64,000 nt of DNA, taken from contig NZ_JANHAV010000001.1 of assembly GCF_024464655.1 (NCBI RefSeq), positions 186,001-250,000 of the forward strand. The letters run 5' to 3'. Below are positions 44,080 through 53,716 of the stretch, piece by piece. A model generated the notes under the pieces. The model ran no database searches, was not told where the DNA came from, and was given only the letters and a program-made list of their open reading frames with translations. Position numbers and translations under genes: made by a program. The number at the start of each line of letters is the position of its first letter. Position 1 is the stretch's first letter. This DNA is from Halobellus inordinatus (lineage in GTDB: Archaea; Halobacteriota; Halobacteria; Halobacteriales; Haloferacaceae).

Positions 44080-45096
44080 ATGGACGTCACCCGAATCTCG
44101 CTCGGCAACACCGTCTTCGAGGGAGAGAACAACGCCTATCTGCTCGACGGAGACGTAACCACGCTGGTCGACGTCGGTGCGTCGACTGCGAACGTCCGCG
44201 CGGATCTCCTCGACGGGCTCTCGGCTGCAGACGTGTCGGTCTCCGATCTCGACCGGATTCTCCTCACGCACTGGCACTCCGATCACACCGGCCTCGCGGG
44301 CGAACTGCAAGCGGAGTCCGGTGCGACAGTCTTCGCTCACGAAGCCGATCTCCCGCTGATCGCGGGCGACGACGACGCGCTCGCCGAACTGCGGGCGCTC
44401 CGCGAGGAACGATTCACGCAGTGGGGAATCCCGAAAGGCAAGCGCGAGGAACTCGTCGCGGTCCAGTCGGCCTTCGAGGATGTGGCGGGCGATCCAGCCG
44501 ACATCGAACCGCTCACGGACGGTGACCAGGTCGCCGCCGGTGACGGGGAACTGACCGTGTTCCACCTCCCCGGACACGCCGCAGGACAGATCGCGTTCAC
44601 GTTCGATCGAGACGCGGACGACGGCCCGGATCCGGTCTCAGAGCCACGTTCGGAGGCGTTCGTCGGCGACGCGATCCTCCCCCAGTACACGCCGAACGTC
44701 GGCGGCGCGGACCTCCGATTGGACCGCCCACTCGAACACTACATCGACAGTCTGGATCGACTCATCGCCCGCGACTTCGATTACGCGTGGCCGGGCCACC
44801 GCGAACCGATCGAAGACCCGTCCGGACGCGCGCGCGTCATTCGCGAGCACCACCTCGAACGGACGAGTCGGGTCGTCGAGACACTTCGAGAGCACGGGCC
44901 GGCGGATGCCTGGACGGTCAGCGCGCACCTGTTCGGCGAACTCGAAGACATCCACATCCTCCACGGTCCGGGCGAGGCGTTCGCCCATCTCGATCACCTC
45001 GAACACGCCGGCGTCGTCGAACGCGACGGCTCCGAATACCGGTTGGTCGAGACGGATCCCGACGTCCCGGCCCTGTTCCCGAATACGAAATACTGA
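44080..45096 (+). CDS. MBL-fold metallo-hydrolase
   Basis: A 338-residue metallo-beta-lactamase-fold hydrolase. The zinc motif [14 protein letters not shown] puts H64, H66, D68 and H69 in place. Later ligands are in [28 protein letters not shown] (Asp) and [11 protein letters not shown] (His). After the core comes a C-terminal winged-helix-like part of about 70 residues ([48 protein letters not shown]), as in the glyoxalase II / LACTB2-like subgroup. The substrate is unknown; a thioester hydrolase is the usual guess. ATG 44080 with GAGGG just upstream is preferred over in-frame ATGs at 43996 and 44041. Confidence 0.88.
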   Translation: MDVTRISLGNTVFEGENNAYLLDGDVTTLVDVGASTANVRADLLDGLSAADVSVSDLDRILLTHWHSDHTGLAGELQAESGATVFAHEADLPLIAGDDDALAELRALREERFTQWGIPKGKREELVAVQSAFEDVAGDPADIEPLTDGDQVAAGDGELTVFHLPGHAAGQIAFTFDRDADDGPDPVSEPRSEAFVGDAILPQYTPNVGGADLRLDRPLEHYIDSLDRLIARDFDYAWPGHREPIEDPSGRARVIREHHLERTSRVVETLREHGPADAWTVSAHLFGELEDIHILHGPGEAFAHLDHLEHAGVVERDGSEYRLVETDPDVPALFPNTKY

Positions 45097-45122
45097 AACG
45101 CCGCCGTGGGAAAAGAGCGGGT

Positions 45123-45407
45123 ATGGAACTGCGGGTCATCGACAAGACGGACGAGGAACTCCGCATCGAGGTCGCGGGCGAGGATCACACGTTTATGAAC
45201 GTGATCAAGGGCGCGCTCTTGGAGACCGAGGGCGTCGCCGCCGCGACCTACGACGTGAACCCCGAGCAGTCGGGCGGACAGACCGAACCGATCCTCTCGA
45301 TCAAGACAGAGGCCGGCGTCGATCCGCTCGACGCGCTCGGCGACGCCTCTCGCAACGTGCAGACGACGGTCGAAGACTTCTCTGCGGCGTTCGAAGCCGC
45401 CCAGTAA
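45123..45407 (+). CDS. rpoL: DNA-directed RNA polymerase subunit L
   Basis: A 94-residue protein equal to eukaryotic Rpb11, which dimerises with subunit D to seed polymerase assembly. It has the family core [22 protein letters not shown] (the H-T-x-x-N-x-(L/I)-x-x-x-L signature), followed by [23 protein letters not shown] and a C-terminal helix. The start is ATG 45123, 26 bases after the MBL gene, with GAGCGGGT just before. Confidence 0.95.
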   Translation: MELRVIDKTDEELRIEVAGEDHTFMNVIKGALLETEGVAAATYDVNPEQSGGQTEPILSIKTEAGVDPLDALGDASRNVQTTVEDFSAAFEAAQ

Positions 45408-45444
45408 TCGAACTCGACGGACCGCCCGCGCGGGCGACGTCGGA

Positions 45445-46257
45445 CTACAGCCGAACCGGGACGTCGCGCTCGTCGAGATACTCTTTGACGTCCTGGATGC
45501 TGTACTCGTCGAAGTGGAAGATCGACGCCGCGAGGCCGGCGTCGGCGTCCGCCTCGGTGAACACTTCGTACATATCCTCGGGGCTGCCACAGCCCGAGGA
45601 GGCGATCACGGGCGTCGAGACGGTATCACAGACGGCCTTCGTCAGCGGGATGTCGTAGCCGTCTTTCGTCCCGTCGGCGTCGATGGAGTTGACGAACAAC
45701 TCGCCCGCACCGCGGGATTCGGCCTCGCTGGCCCACTCGACGACGTCGACGCCGGTGCCTTCGCGACCGCCTTTCACCGTGCACTCGAACCAGCAGGACT
45801 CGCCGTCGATCTCGACGTAGTGCTCGCCGCTCTCGTCGAAGCGCCGCTTCGCGTCGACGGAGATGACGATGCACTGCGAACCGAAGGCCCGCGCGCCCTC
45901 GTCGATCAGATCAGGGTTCTCCAGCGCCGCCGTGTTGATCGAGACTTTGTCCGCGCCCGCACGGAGCGTCTCTTTGATGTCCTCGCGGGTGCGGATCCCG
46001 CCGCCGACCGTGAGCGGGATGAACACCTCGTCGGCGACCTGCGAGACGGTGTCGAGCATCGTCTCGCGGCCCTTCGCCGAGGCGGTGATGTCGAGGAAGA
46101 CGAACTCGTCGGCGCCTGCCTCGTTGTATCGCTTGGCCATCTCGACGGGGTCGCCCGTGTACTTCAGGTCCTCGAAGTTGACGCCGGTGTAGACCGCCGG
46201 GTTCCCGTCGTCGTCGAGGTCGACGTCGATGCAGGGGATGATCCGCTTCGTGAGCAT
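45445..46257 (-). CDS. hisF: Imidazole glycerol phosphate synthase subunit HisF
   Basis: A 270-residue TIM barrel that, with HisH, turns PRFAR plus ammonia into IGP and AICAR in histidine synthesis. [14 protein letters not shown] carries catalytic Asp11. [30 protein letters not shown] and [12 protein letters not shown] carry the second phosphate site and the other catalytic Asp (about residue 130). [17 protein letters not shown] is the last phosphate loop. The usual length is 250-260; a small insertion lies after SVDAKRRF. Convergent with rpoL; HisH is not nearby. Confidence 0.95.
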   Translation of the reverse strand: MLTKRIIPCIDVDLDDDGNPAVYTGVNFEDLKYTGDPVEMAKRYNEAGADEFVFLDITASAKGRETMLDTVSQVADEVFIPLTVGGGIRTREDIKETLRAGADKVSINTAALENPDLIDEGARAFGSQCIVISVDAKRRFDESGEHYVEIDGESCWFECTVKGGREGTGVDVVEWASEAESRGAGELFVNSIDADGTKDGYDIPLTKAVCDTVSTPVIASSGCGSPEDMYEVFTEADADAGLAASIFHFDEYSIQDVKEYLDERDVPVRL

Positions 46258-46476
46258 TCGTTACGGGATGGTTCGCGGATCACCCGCTTGATGGTTTCGG
46301 CTACGGGCGGGTCCGGACGTCGCGGTCGTGAAACGGCGGCGAACGCGCCCCCGATTTTATATACGATGCCAGGGCCAGCCTCGCCGTGACTTGACCCCGG
46401 CCGCGGCGCGACACGCGGATGTGCGACACACCGCGCCGCGACGCTCCCGTGTCGCCTGTTCGCCCCACCCCCACAG
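46258..46476. other. Intergenic region with a TATA box and a strong hairpin; possible small RNA or hisF leader
   Basis: TTTTATATAC (about 46353-46362) can act as a TATA box on either strand. On the minus strand it would give hisF a leader of about 70 bases. On the plus strand transcription would begin near 46385 and soon meet CGCGGCGCG (46402-46410), which pairs exactly with CGCGCCGCG (46432-46440); this stretch ends in CCCACAGC beside the glucosidase stop. No protein frame is convincing. A small non-coding RNA is possible but unproven. Confidence 0.35.
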
Positions 46477-48345
46477 CTATAGGTCGTAGACGCGGGCTTC
46501 CCACGGACGCAACTCCAACGTTCCGCCGGGTAGCTCCTCGTGCGCACGCGCCTCCTCGGGGTAGTTTGCGATCAGTACGCCCGTATCTGCGTCTTTTGTG
46601 ACCTCTATCGGCGCTTCGACGGTCGTCGCTGTCCCGGAGACGTTGAGCACGACGAACCACGTGACGTCGCCGAGCGTCCGAGTGTACGCCCAGACGGACT
46701 CGTGATCCTGCAAGAACGGGTCGTAGTCGCCGTACGTCATCACGTCGTGTTCGTCTCTGAGTTCGATCAGTCGCCGGTAGTAGTGCCAGACCGACTGCGG
46801 ATCCTCGCGCTGTGCGGCGACGTTGATCTCCTCGTAGTTCGGGTTCACCTTGATCCACGGCTCGGCGTCGGCATCGGTGAATCCGGCGTAGGCGTCGTCG
46901 GACCACTGCATCGGCGTCCGTGCGTTGTCTCGGCTGTTCGCCCGGATCTCGTCTGCAACCGCCTCGAAAGACTCGATTTCACCGCGTTCTATCGCTCGTC
47001 GGACCGGATTGCGAGTCTCGACGTCACGAAACTCCGATAGCGACTCGAACGGGACGTTCGTCATCCCGAGCTCTTGGCCCTGGTAGATGTAGGGAGTCCC
47101 CCGGAGCGTGTGAAGCAGCGTCGCGAGCAGCGTCGCCGATTCTCGCCGGAACTCGCCGTCGTCGCCGAACCGCGAGACCGTCCGCGGCTGGTCGTGATTG
47201 CTGAAGTACAGCGCGTTCCATCCCTCGTCTGCGAGCCCGGACTGCCACCGATCGAATACGGCCTTCAAATCGGTGAGGCTCCACTCGCGCGTCTCCCAGA
47301 GCTGCTCCCCACGTCCGAGACGCATATGATCGAAGTGAAACAGCATCGAGAGCCCGTCGCGGTCAGGCCCCTGGCCGACGTACTGACGCGCGTGCTCCAT
47401 TGGCATCTGCCAGCCAGTCATCTCGCCGACGGTGAGAAGGTCCGGCGAGAGCACCTTCTCGCGCATCTCCTGGAGGTACTCGTGGACGCGTGGCCCTTGT
47501 GTGACTCGATCGACCGTGTCGATGCCGCGTTCGGGATCCGTGGAGGGCAGTCCCGGCGGCTTCGAGACGAGATTGATGACGTCCATCCGGAACCCGTCGA
47601 TCCCCTTCTCGAGCCACCACTCCATCGTCTCGAACACTGCCTCGCGAACTGCTTCCGCCTCCCAGTTGAGGTCGGGTTGCTTCTCGTCGAACAGGTGGAG
47701 ATACCACTCGCCGGTCGCCTCCTCGTAGGTCCACGCGGGGCCGCCGAAGAACGACTGCCAGTCGTTCGGCGGGGCTTCATCGGGTGGCCCATCGCTGGCA
47801 CTCCACGACACCGCCTCGGCGTCGTGTCCCTCGCGCCAGAAGTACCACTCGCGGTACTCGCTGTCTTTGGATCGCCGTGAGCGCTGGAACCACTCGTGCT
47901 CGTCTGAGGTGTGATTCGCGACGAGATCCATCACGAGCCTGATGTCGCGACTGTGGAGTTCTGCGAGGAGTGCTTCCCAGTCGGCCATCGTTCCGAACTC
48001 GTCCATAACCGCGCGGTAATCCGAGACGTCGTAGCCGTTGTCCGCGTTCGGCGACTCGTAGACCGGATTGAGCCAGACGACGTCGACGCCGAGGTCGTCG
48101 AGGTACTCGACCTTCGAGATAATGCCCGGGATGTCACCGATCCCGTCGCCGTCCGTGTCGTTGAACGACCGTGGGTAGATCTGATAGACGACTGCTTCCT
48201 TCCACCACCGTCGAACCTCTCCGTTCGGTAGCGTCTCCGTTTCGTCTCGTTTTTTACTCTCTTCTGAACCGGACTCGGAGCCGTGCGTGCCATCCACTGT
48301 TCCCGATGATCTCGACGTCGACTCGTCGGGCTGTTCGCGGTCCAT
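46477..48345 (-). CDS. GH13 alpha-glucosidase (oligo-1,6-glucosidase type)
   Basis: A 622-residue cytoplasmic glycoside hydrolase. After a Ser/Glu-rich N-terminus of about 45 residues comes WWKEAVVYQIYPRSFNDTDGDGIGD, the start typical of oligo-1,6-glucosidase, sucrose isomerase and trehalulose-type GH13 enzymes. The four conserved regions follow: MDLVANHTSDEH, DGFRMDVINLVSKPP (nucleophile Asp), LTVGEMTGW (acid/base Glu) and YFSNHDQPRTVSRFGDD (stabilising Asp). A beta-sandwich domain closes the protein. It likely hydrolyses short alpha-glucosides or isomalto-sugars. A TATA box (AGTATAAC, about 48369-48376) lies about 25 bases before the ATG, so the mRNA is leaderless. Confidence 0.93.
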   Translation of the reverse strand: MDREQPDESTSRSSGTVDGTHGSESGSEESKKRDETETLPNGEVRRWWKEAVVYQIYPRSFNDTDGDGIGDIPGIISKVEYLDDLGVDVVWLNPVYESPNADNGYDVSDYRAVMDEFGTMADWEALLAELHSRDIRLVMDLVANHTSDEHEWFQRSRRSKDSEYREWYFWREGHDAEAVSWSASDGPPDEAPPNDWQSFFGGPAWTYEEATGEWYLHLFDEKQPDLNWEAEAVREAVFETMEWWLEKGIDGFRMDVINLVSKPPGLPSTDPERGIDTVDRVTQGPRVHEYLQEMREKVLSPDLLTVGEMTGWQMPMEHARQYVGQGPDRDGLSMLFHFDHMRLGRGEQLWETREWSLTDLKAVFDRWQSGLADEGWNALYFSNHDQPRTVSRFGDDGEFRRESATLLATLLHTLRGTPYIYQGQELGMTNVPFESLSEFRDVETRNPVRRAIERGEIESFEAVADEIRANSRDNARTPMQWSDDAYAGFTDADAEPWIKVNPNYEEINVAAQREDPQSVWHYYRRLIELRDEHDVMTYGDYDPFLQDHESVWAYTRTLGDVTWFVVLNVSGTATTVEAPIEVTKDADTGVLIANYPEEARAHEELPGGTLELRPWEARVYDL

Positions 48346-48436
48346 ACGCCCGCGAGACGCCCCGATAAGTTATACTGTCGCCCGGTCGAGCGGCTATTCC
48401 GGGAGGATTTTATACACGACAGTCCACACCGTAGGT

Positions 48437-48589
48437 ATGACAGACCACGACGACCATCACGACGGTGCAGACGAGGACGGACGCGTCACCTCGCCGATGC
48501 AGGAGTTCGGAATGAGTCAGGTCACGACGGGCCTCGTGGTGCTCGTCGTCGGCCTCGCCATCGTTTTCGGCGTCCCGCTGTTCGTCTGA
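48437..48589 (+). CDS. Small single-TM membrane protein
   Basis: A 50-residue protein: a His/Asp-rich cytoplasmic start (TDHDDHHDGADEDGRVTSPMQEFGMSQ) then one hydrophobic helix (VTTGLVVLVVGLAIVFGVPLFV) up to the C-terminus. The ATG at 48437 sits about 25 bases after a TATA box (ATTTTATACACG), which supports a leaderless message and a true gene. Proteins of this form are common in haloarchaea and of unknown role; the His cluster could bind metal. Divergent from the glucosidase. Confidence 0.8.
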   Translation: MTDHDDHHDGADEDGRVTSPMQEFGMSQVTTGLVVLVVGLAIVFGVPLFV

Positions 48590-48636
48590 TCGCGTCGCGT
48601 TCGAGCGACGAAAAGAACCGCTGTTTTCGCGCTGCC

Positions 48637-50766
48637 TCAGTCGAGTTCCGCTTCGAGCACGTCGCGAAGTGACGCGATTTCCGCGGCCTCGACCGCCAGG
48701 TTGTCGCCGCCGACCGAAAGCGAGAGCGTTCCGTCCGGCGTCGCCTCGCCCAGCGTCCGAACCGGCGCGACGTCCTCGAATGCGGCTTCGACGGCGTCGG
48801 GGTCGGTCGTCTCGACGACCGCACGGCCGGGCGTCTCCTCGAAGAGCGTGACGAGATCGTCGACAGCGACGTCGGCGCCGATGTCTTCGGTGACCATCTC
48901 CGCGAGCGTGACTGCGAGCCCGCCGTTGCTCACGTCGTGTACCGCGAGCGTCGCGTCGTCGTCCGCGACTTCAGCGAGCGTCGAGACGACGTCGCTGGCG
49001 TTCGCGGGCAGCGTCGGGAACTGATCGGAGCCACCGACTTGCGCGAGTAGCTCCGACCCACCGAGCGCGTCGCTACCCTCGCCGACGAGGAGGAGGATCC
49101 CCGCGCCGTCGAGCGCGGCTTCCGGCGCGTCGTAGCCCGCCTTTGCGCCGACCATCGCGAGCGTCGGCGTCGGGGGAATCGGCCCCGCGACCGAGTCGTT
49201 GTACAGCGAGACGTTCCCCCCGACGACCGGAACCGAGAGGTCCCGGCACATATCGGCGAGGCCGTCGACGATCGCCGTGAATCGGCCGTACACGTCCGGT
49301 TTCTCGGGGTTGCCGCCGTTCAGGCAGTCGACCGCAGCCAGCGGCGTTGCGCCCTTCGCCGCGAGGTTCGTCGCGTTCTCCAGGGCGACAGCGCGAGCCC
49401 CGTCGTACGGCGCGCAGTCCGTCCACGCGGGCACCGCGCCCGAGGAGATCGCGAGGCCAGTCCCCGCTTCGCGGATCGCCATCACCGCGGCGTCGTCGCC
49501 GGGGCGGAGCGCGGTCCGCGCGCCGACCTCGTGATCGTACTGGCGGTAAACCCACCGTTTCGAGGCCGTGTTGGGCGCGCTGACGACCGCCTCGAATGCG
49601 GGCGCGAGATCGATATCCGGTCGATCGCGCTGCGGTTGCTCGGGTTCGACGGTGTCGAGGTCGTTCATCGGTGCGCCGTCGGCGAGGAACTCCGCCGGCA
49701 CGTCGACGACCGTCTCGCCCTCGAACGTGCAGACGTAGTTGCCGTCGGTCACCTCGCCGATGACCGAGCAGCCGAGGTCGTACTTCTCGGCGATCGCGGC
49801 GACGCCGTCGACGTCCTCGGGACGGACCTCGTAGCACATCCGCTCTTGGGACTCCGCGAGGACGATCTCCAGCGGATTCATATTCGGTTCGCGCTGGTGG
49901 ACGCGTTCCAGTTCGATCCGTGCACCGAGGCCGCCCTTCGCGACGAGTTCCGAGGACGCGCCACCGAGGCCGGCCGCGCCGAGGTCCCGCGCCGACTGAA
50001 CGAGGTCGCCGTCGATGAGGTCCTCGTTCGCCTCGATGAGGAGTTTCTCCGAGTAGGGGTCGCCCACCTGCACGGCGGGGCGGTCCTCCGTCTCGGCGTC
50101 TTCGGCGAGGTCTTCGCTGGCGAAGGACGCGCCGCCGAGGCCGTCGCGTCCGGTCGCGTTGCCGACGAGGACGAGTTTGTTACCGGGCTGCTGAGCCTCG
50201 GCGGTCACGAGGCGCTCTTCGTCGAGCAGTCCGACGCAAGCGACGTTGACAAGGGGATTGCCCTCGTAGTCGTCGTGGAACTCCACGCTTCCTGCGACCG
50301 TCGGCACGCCGATCGCGTTGCCGTAGTCGGAGATGCCCTCGACGACGCCGTCGAGGAGGTAGCGAGTGTGCTCGCGGTCGAAGCCGCCGAAGTAGAGGCT
50401 GTCGGCGAGCGCGATCGGATACGCGCCCATCGAGAGCGTGTCGCGGACGATGCCGCCGACGCCCGTCGCCGCGCCGTCGTACGGATCGACGTACGACGGA
50501 TGGTTGTGGCTCTCGATGCCCATCGTGATGTACGTCTCCTCGTCGGCGTCGCCATCGTTGTCGGGCAGACGGACGACGGCAGCGTCGTCCCCGGGACCGA
50601 CGACGACCTGCTCTCCGTCCGAAGAGAACGCAGAGAGGAGGGGTCGAGACGAGCGATACGCGCAGTGTTCGCTCCAGAGATTCTCGAACAGCGCGGCCTC
50701 CGTCTGGGTGGGGTCGCGCCCGAGTTCGGCCGTAACGAGTTCGCGATCAGAGTCCGGCAGGCTCAT
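48637..50766 (-). CDS. purL: Phosphoribosylformylglycinamidine synthase II (PurL)
   Basis: A 709-residue small-type PurL that makes FGAM from FGAR, ATP and ammonia in purine synthesis; archaea use separate PurS and PurQ partners, not present here. [14 protein letters not shown] holds the catalytic His (H34). [71 protein letters not shown] and [14 protein letters not shown] follow in order, then a second AIR-synthase-like half with [11 protein letters not shown]. The length matches archaeal PurL. The start is ATG 50766. Confidence 0.96.
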   Translation of the reverse strand: MSLPDSDRELVTAELGRDPTQTEAALFENLWSEHCAYRSSRPLLSAFSSDGEQVVVGPGDDAAVVRLPDNDGDADEETYITMGIESHNHPSYVDPYDGAATGVGGIVRDTLSMGAYPIALADSLYFGGFDREHTRYLLDGVVEGISDYGNAIGVPTVAGSVEFHDDYEGNPLVNVACVGLLDEERLVTAEAQQPGNKLVLVGNATGRDGLGGASFASEDLAEDAETEDRPAVQVGDPYSEKLLIEANEDLIDGDLVQSARDLGAAGLGGASSELVAKGGLGARIELERVHQREPNMNPLEIVLAESQERMCYEVRPEDVDGVAAIAEKYDLGCSVIGEVTDGNYVCTFEGETVVDVPAEFLADGAPMNDLDTVEPEQPQRDRPDIDLAPAFEAVVSAPNTASKRWVYRQYDHEVGARTALRPGDDAAVMAIREAGTGLAISSGAVPAWTDCAPYDGARAVALENATNLAAKGATPLAAVDCLNGGNPEKPDVYGRFTAIVDGLADMCRDLSVPVVGGNVSLYNDSVAGPIPPTPTLAMVGAKAGYDAPEAALDGAGILLLVGEGSDALGGSELLAQVGGSDQFPTLPANASDVVSTLAEVADDDATLAVHDVSNGGLAVTLAEMVTEDIGADVAVDDLVTLFEETPGRAVVETTDPDAVEAAFEDVAPVRTLGEATPDGTLSLSVGGDNLAVEAAEIASLRDVLEAELD

Positions 50767-50908
50767 TCACTTCCCTGTTCAAGTAGGCGCGATTAATGCT
50801 TTTCTGTATGCACGGACGTGCATTTCATCGGCGTGAGATAGTGGCGTGGTGACGCACCGCGAGGCGTGGACCGGGTCGCTTTTTTAACCTGGGTTTCTAT
50901 GCTCACCC

Positions 50909-51592
50909 GTGCTATCGGTCGAGCTGCACGCGCACTCGTCGCTGTCGTACGACGGCCGCGACCCGGTCGAACTGCTCTTAGCGCAGGCGGAGGCGGTCGG
51001 CCTCGACGCGCTCGCAGTGACGGATCACGACGAGATCGACGCGAGCCTGGAAGCCGCGGCGCTGGCGCCGGAGTACGGCCTCGTCGGAATCCCGGCGATG
51101 GAGGTGACGTCGGCTGCGGGCCACATCCTCGCGTTCGGCATCGACGAACTCGTACCGGCGGGGCTCTCCTACGACGAGACGCTCGACCGCATCCACGAAC
51201 AGGGCGGCGTCGCCGTCGTCCCGCATCCGTTTCAATCCTCACGGCACGGCGTCGCAGCCCACATCAGCCGGGACCAGCTCGCCGACGCCGACGCGATCGA
51301 GGTGTACAACTCCCGGCTGTTCACCGGCTGGGCCAACCGCAAGGCAAAGCGCTTTGCGACCGCTCGCGGACTGCCGATGACCGCCGGCAGCGACGCCCAC
51401 ATCAGCGAGATGGTCGGCCAGGCCGTCACGCAGGTCGGGACGGACGACCGCTCGGTCGAGGGAATCCTCGACGCGATCGTCGCCGGTGAGACGAGCGTCG
51501 TCGGCAGTCGGACGCCTTGGCGCATCTCGTTCAGACAGTTCGGCGGCGGCATCAAGCGCCGAATCAAGCGTACCGTCTCGGATCTGGTGTAG
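50909..51592 (+). CDS. PHP-domain metal-dependent phosphoesterase
   Basis: A 227-residue PHP-fold hydrolase: VELHAHSSLSYDGRDPVELL supplies the first H-x-H, AVTDHDEIDASLEAA the D-H pair, GIPAMEVTSAAGHILAFG the Glu and His, VVPHPFQ another His and PMTAGSDAHISEMVG the last D-x-H. These form a three-metal site for phosphoester cleavage of a nucleotide or sugar phosphate. It starts at GTG 50909, about 25 bases after TTTTTTAACC, so leaderless. The next gene begins on the base after its stop, showing tight coupling with the asparagine-synthase-like protein. Confidence 0.9.
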   Translation: MLSVELHAHSSLSYDGRDPVELLLAQAEAVGLDALAVTDHDEIDASLEAAALAPEYGLVGIPAMEVTSAAGHILAFGIDELVPAGLSYDETLDRIHEQGGVAVVPHPFQSSRHGVAAHISRDQLADADAIEVYNSRLFTGWANRKAKRFATARGLPMTAGSDAHISEMVGQAVTQVGTDDRSVEGILDAIVAGETSVVGSRTPWRISFRQFGGGIKRRIKRTVSDLV

Positions 51593-52774
51593 ATGTCGTC
51601 CGAGGAGACGGCGACGTCCAGCGCGGACGCCCCGCTCGACGGTGCCGCTCTCGAAGTGGTCCGTGACGCGACCGAGACGCGGGAGCCGCTCCCAGGAACC
51701 GGGGGCTTCGCGGGCGAGATCGACGGCAATCTCGTACGTGACGTCCTCGGACGCCGTCCGATTTTCGTCGACGCCGACAACGCCTCGGCGTGGGCGTTCG
51801 ACCCGCGCGAACTTCCAGCACCGGTTTCGGTGCCGGCCGGAACGGTCGTTCGGGTCGGGGAACGACCAGACTCCGACGCCTCCGGCCGCCGCTGGACGCT
51901 TCCGGACCCCGATCCGACTGAGGACGACGACGCGGCGCTGGCCGCGGTCCGCGACGCCGTGCTCGCTCGAACGCGGGCACTCGGTGGCGACGACTCCACG
52001 GGCGACGTCGCCGTCGCGTTCTCCGGCGGCGTCGACTCCGCCGTCGTCGCTACGGGGGCTCCCGACGCGCCCTGCTACGTCGCCGGCTTCGAGGGCTGTC
52101 ACGACGTCGCTGCCGCGCGCGCGGCGGCTGCCGAGATGGACCGGGATCTCCGCGTCGTTGAACTCACACACGACGATATCCGCGAGGCCGTACTGGCCCT
52201 CGTCGACGTTCTCGGCCGCACGAACCCGATGGACCTCTCGATCGCGCTCCCGCTCTTTCTCGTCGCCGAGCGCGCGGCCGCCGACGGCTTCGATCGTCTC
52301 GCACTCGGCCAGGGGGCAGACGAACTGTTCGGCGGCTACGCGAAGGTCGAAAAGGCCCCCGAGGACCCGCGCGTCGCGGCCGACACCGTCCGGGGCGCGC
52401 GGCACGAACTCCTCGGGACGCTCCCCGATCAGGCCGAGCGCGACGTCCTCGCGGTCCGCGCCGCCGGGATCGAACCCGTCGCGCCGCTGCTCCACGACGA
52501 CGTCGTCGCGGCCGCGCTCGACCTCCCCGGCCACCTCCTCGTGGACGGCGACCGACGGAAGGTCGCGCTTCGGGAGGTGGCGCGCGGCGTCGTCCCCGAC
52601 TCGGTCCGGACGGCGGACAAGAAGGCCGTCCAGTACGGGACGTACGTCTCGCGCGAACTCGACCGGCTGGCCCGCCGTGCGGGGTACAAGCGCCGGATGG
52701 ACGATCACGTCGAGCGCTACGTCCGGGCGCTCGTGAGCGACGGCCCCGTCACGCCGCCCGACTCCGAGTCGTAA
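51593..52774 (+). CDS. Asparagine synthase-like PP-loop protein lacking an active glutaminase domain
   Basis: A 393-residue protein with an AsnB-type synthetase domain: the pyrophosphate loop VAFSGGVDSAVV (SGGVDS at 144-149), LALGQGADELFGGYAKV and the late VRTADKKAVQYGTY. In front are only about 110 residues (GGFAGEIDGNLVRDVLGRRPIFV...VPAGTVVRVGE) that correspond to the C-terminal half of a class II glutaminase; the Cys2 nucleophile and the first strands are missing. It must use free ammonia or another nitrogen donor, or may adenylate a different carboxylate. It is translated directly after the PHP gene. Confidence 0.87.
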   Translation: MSSEETATSSADAPLDGAALEVVRDATETREPLPGTGGFAGEIDGNLVRDVLGRRPIFVDADNASAWAFDPRELPAPVSVPAGTVVRVGERPDSDASGRRWTLPDPDPTEDDDAALAAVRDAVLARTRALGGDDSTGDVAVAFSGGVDSAVVATGAPDAPCYVAGFEGCHDVAAARAAAAEMDRDLRVVELTHDDIREAVLALVDVLGRTNPMDLSIALPLFLVAERAAADGFDRLALGQGADELFGGYAKVEKAPEDPRVAADTVRGARHELLGTLPDQAERDVLAVRAAGIEPVAPLLHDDVVAAALDLPGHLLVDGDRRKVALREVARGVVPDSVRTADKKAVQYGTYVSRELDRLARRAGYKRRMDDHVERYVRALVSDGPVTPPDSES

Positions 52775-52795
52775 CCGGGTCGCGTCGGCGGACCG

Positions 52796-53275
52796 CTATT
52801 CTTCGGCGCGCTCGGCGGCCTCGATCGCTTCCAGGGAGAACTGCACCGTGTCGGGGTCGATGTCGCTTTCGCGGAGGTCCTGTTCGTCGTACCAGTCCCA
52901 GACCGCCGCGTCGGCCTCGTCGTCGCCGTTCGGGTCGATCTCGCGGGAGTTCACACGCGCGAAGTAGACGTGGTCGATGTGCTGGTGGCCGACGGTCCCG
53001 TCGTCGTGGACGTTGATGTCGTAGAGCATCTGGTGGCGCGGCCGCGGGAGTTTGCGGCCCGCGGGCGCGTCGACGGCGTCGGTCCCGTCGAGCAACTCGG
53101 CGTCGAGGCCCGTCTCCTCGCGGACCTCGCGCAGTCCGGCCTCGTGCGGCAGTTCGTCGCGGTCGACGTGGCCGCCGGGCGGGATCCGGATGCCGAGGCG
53201 TCCGTGCCGATGCAGCGCGACCGCTCCGCTCTCGACGATGTAGACCGTCGCAGTGAAATGACGCGTCGTCTCCAT
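52796..53275 (-). CDS. NUDIX hydrolase
   Basis: A 159-residue nucleoside-diphosphate-linked-moiety hydrolase. The Nudix box is complete: G35-HVDRD-E41-LPHEAGL-R49-E50-V-R-E53-E54-T-G56-L (GX5EX7REUXEEXGU). It opens METTRHFTATVYIVESGAVALHRH, and a metal-site Glu/Asp-rich C-terminus follows (FSLEAIEAAERAEE). The substrate is unknown; ADP-ribose or dNTP clean-up is typical. Convergent with the asparagine-synthase-like gene, divergent from gatC. Confidence 0.93.
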   Translation of the reverse strand: METTRHFTATVYIVESGAVALHRHGRLGIRIPPGGHVDRDELPHEAGLREVREETGLDAELLDGTDAVDAPAGRKLPRPRHQMLYDINVHDDGTVGHQHIDHVYFARVNSREIDPNGDDEADAAVWDWYDEQDLRESDIDPDTVQFSLEAIEAAERAEE

Positions 53276-53437
53276 ACTGCTCCGTTCGCGGGCCCACGGG
53301 AGTCTCTTACTATCCCGTAAGCGATGCGGTTCGCCGCTCAGGTGTGCCGCTTATTACCCGTCTGCCGCGTCGTCGCATCCGGCGGCGCGCCAGAGCGCAC
53401 CGAAACCCTTACTCCCAGGCCACGGTTCCTCACGGAT

Positions 53438-53716
53438 ATGAGCGAGACGCCCGTCGACGCCGAGGAGGTCGAACACGTCGCAGAGCTAGCGCGTGTCGAT
53501 CTCGACGACGACGAAGTCGACGCGTTCACGACGCAGTTCGCGGAGATCCTCGAGTACTTCGAGGCCCTCGACGAGGTGCCCGAAGTCGAGAGCGAAGCCG
53601 ACCTCGTGAACGTGATGCGACCCGACGAGGTCGAAGCGAGCCTCGACCAAGAGGAGGCACTGCAGAACGCTGCAGAGACCGAAGACGGCTTCTTCAAAGG
53701 CCCGCGGGTGTCATAA
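53438..53716 (+). CDS. gatC: Asp-tRNA(Asn)/Glu-tRNA(Gln) amidotransferase subunit C
   Basis: A 92-residue protein that wraps the GatA-GatB interface in the GatCAB amidotransferase. VDAEEVEHVAELARVDLDDDEVDAFTTQFAEILEYFEAL is the helical N-terminal core and the C-terminus ends FFKGPRVS, as in the family (normally ...FLVPKVV). ATG 53438 is set by family length; the longer frame upstream is not conserved. Its stop overlaps the gatA ATG by one base. gatB is elsewhere. Confidence 0.93.
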   Translation: MSETPVDAEEVEHVAELARVDLDDDEVDAFTTQFAEILEYFEALDEVPEVESEADLVNVMRPDEVEASLDQEEALQNAAETEDGFFKGPRVS

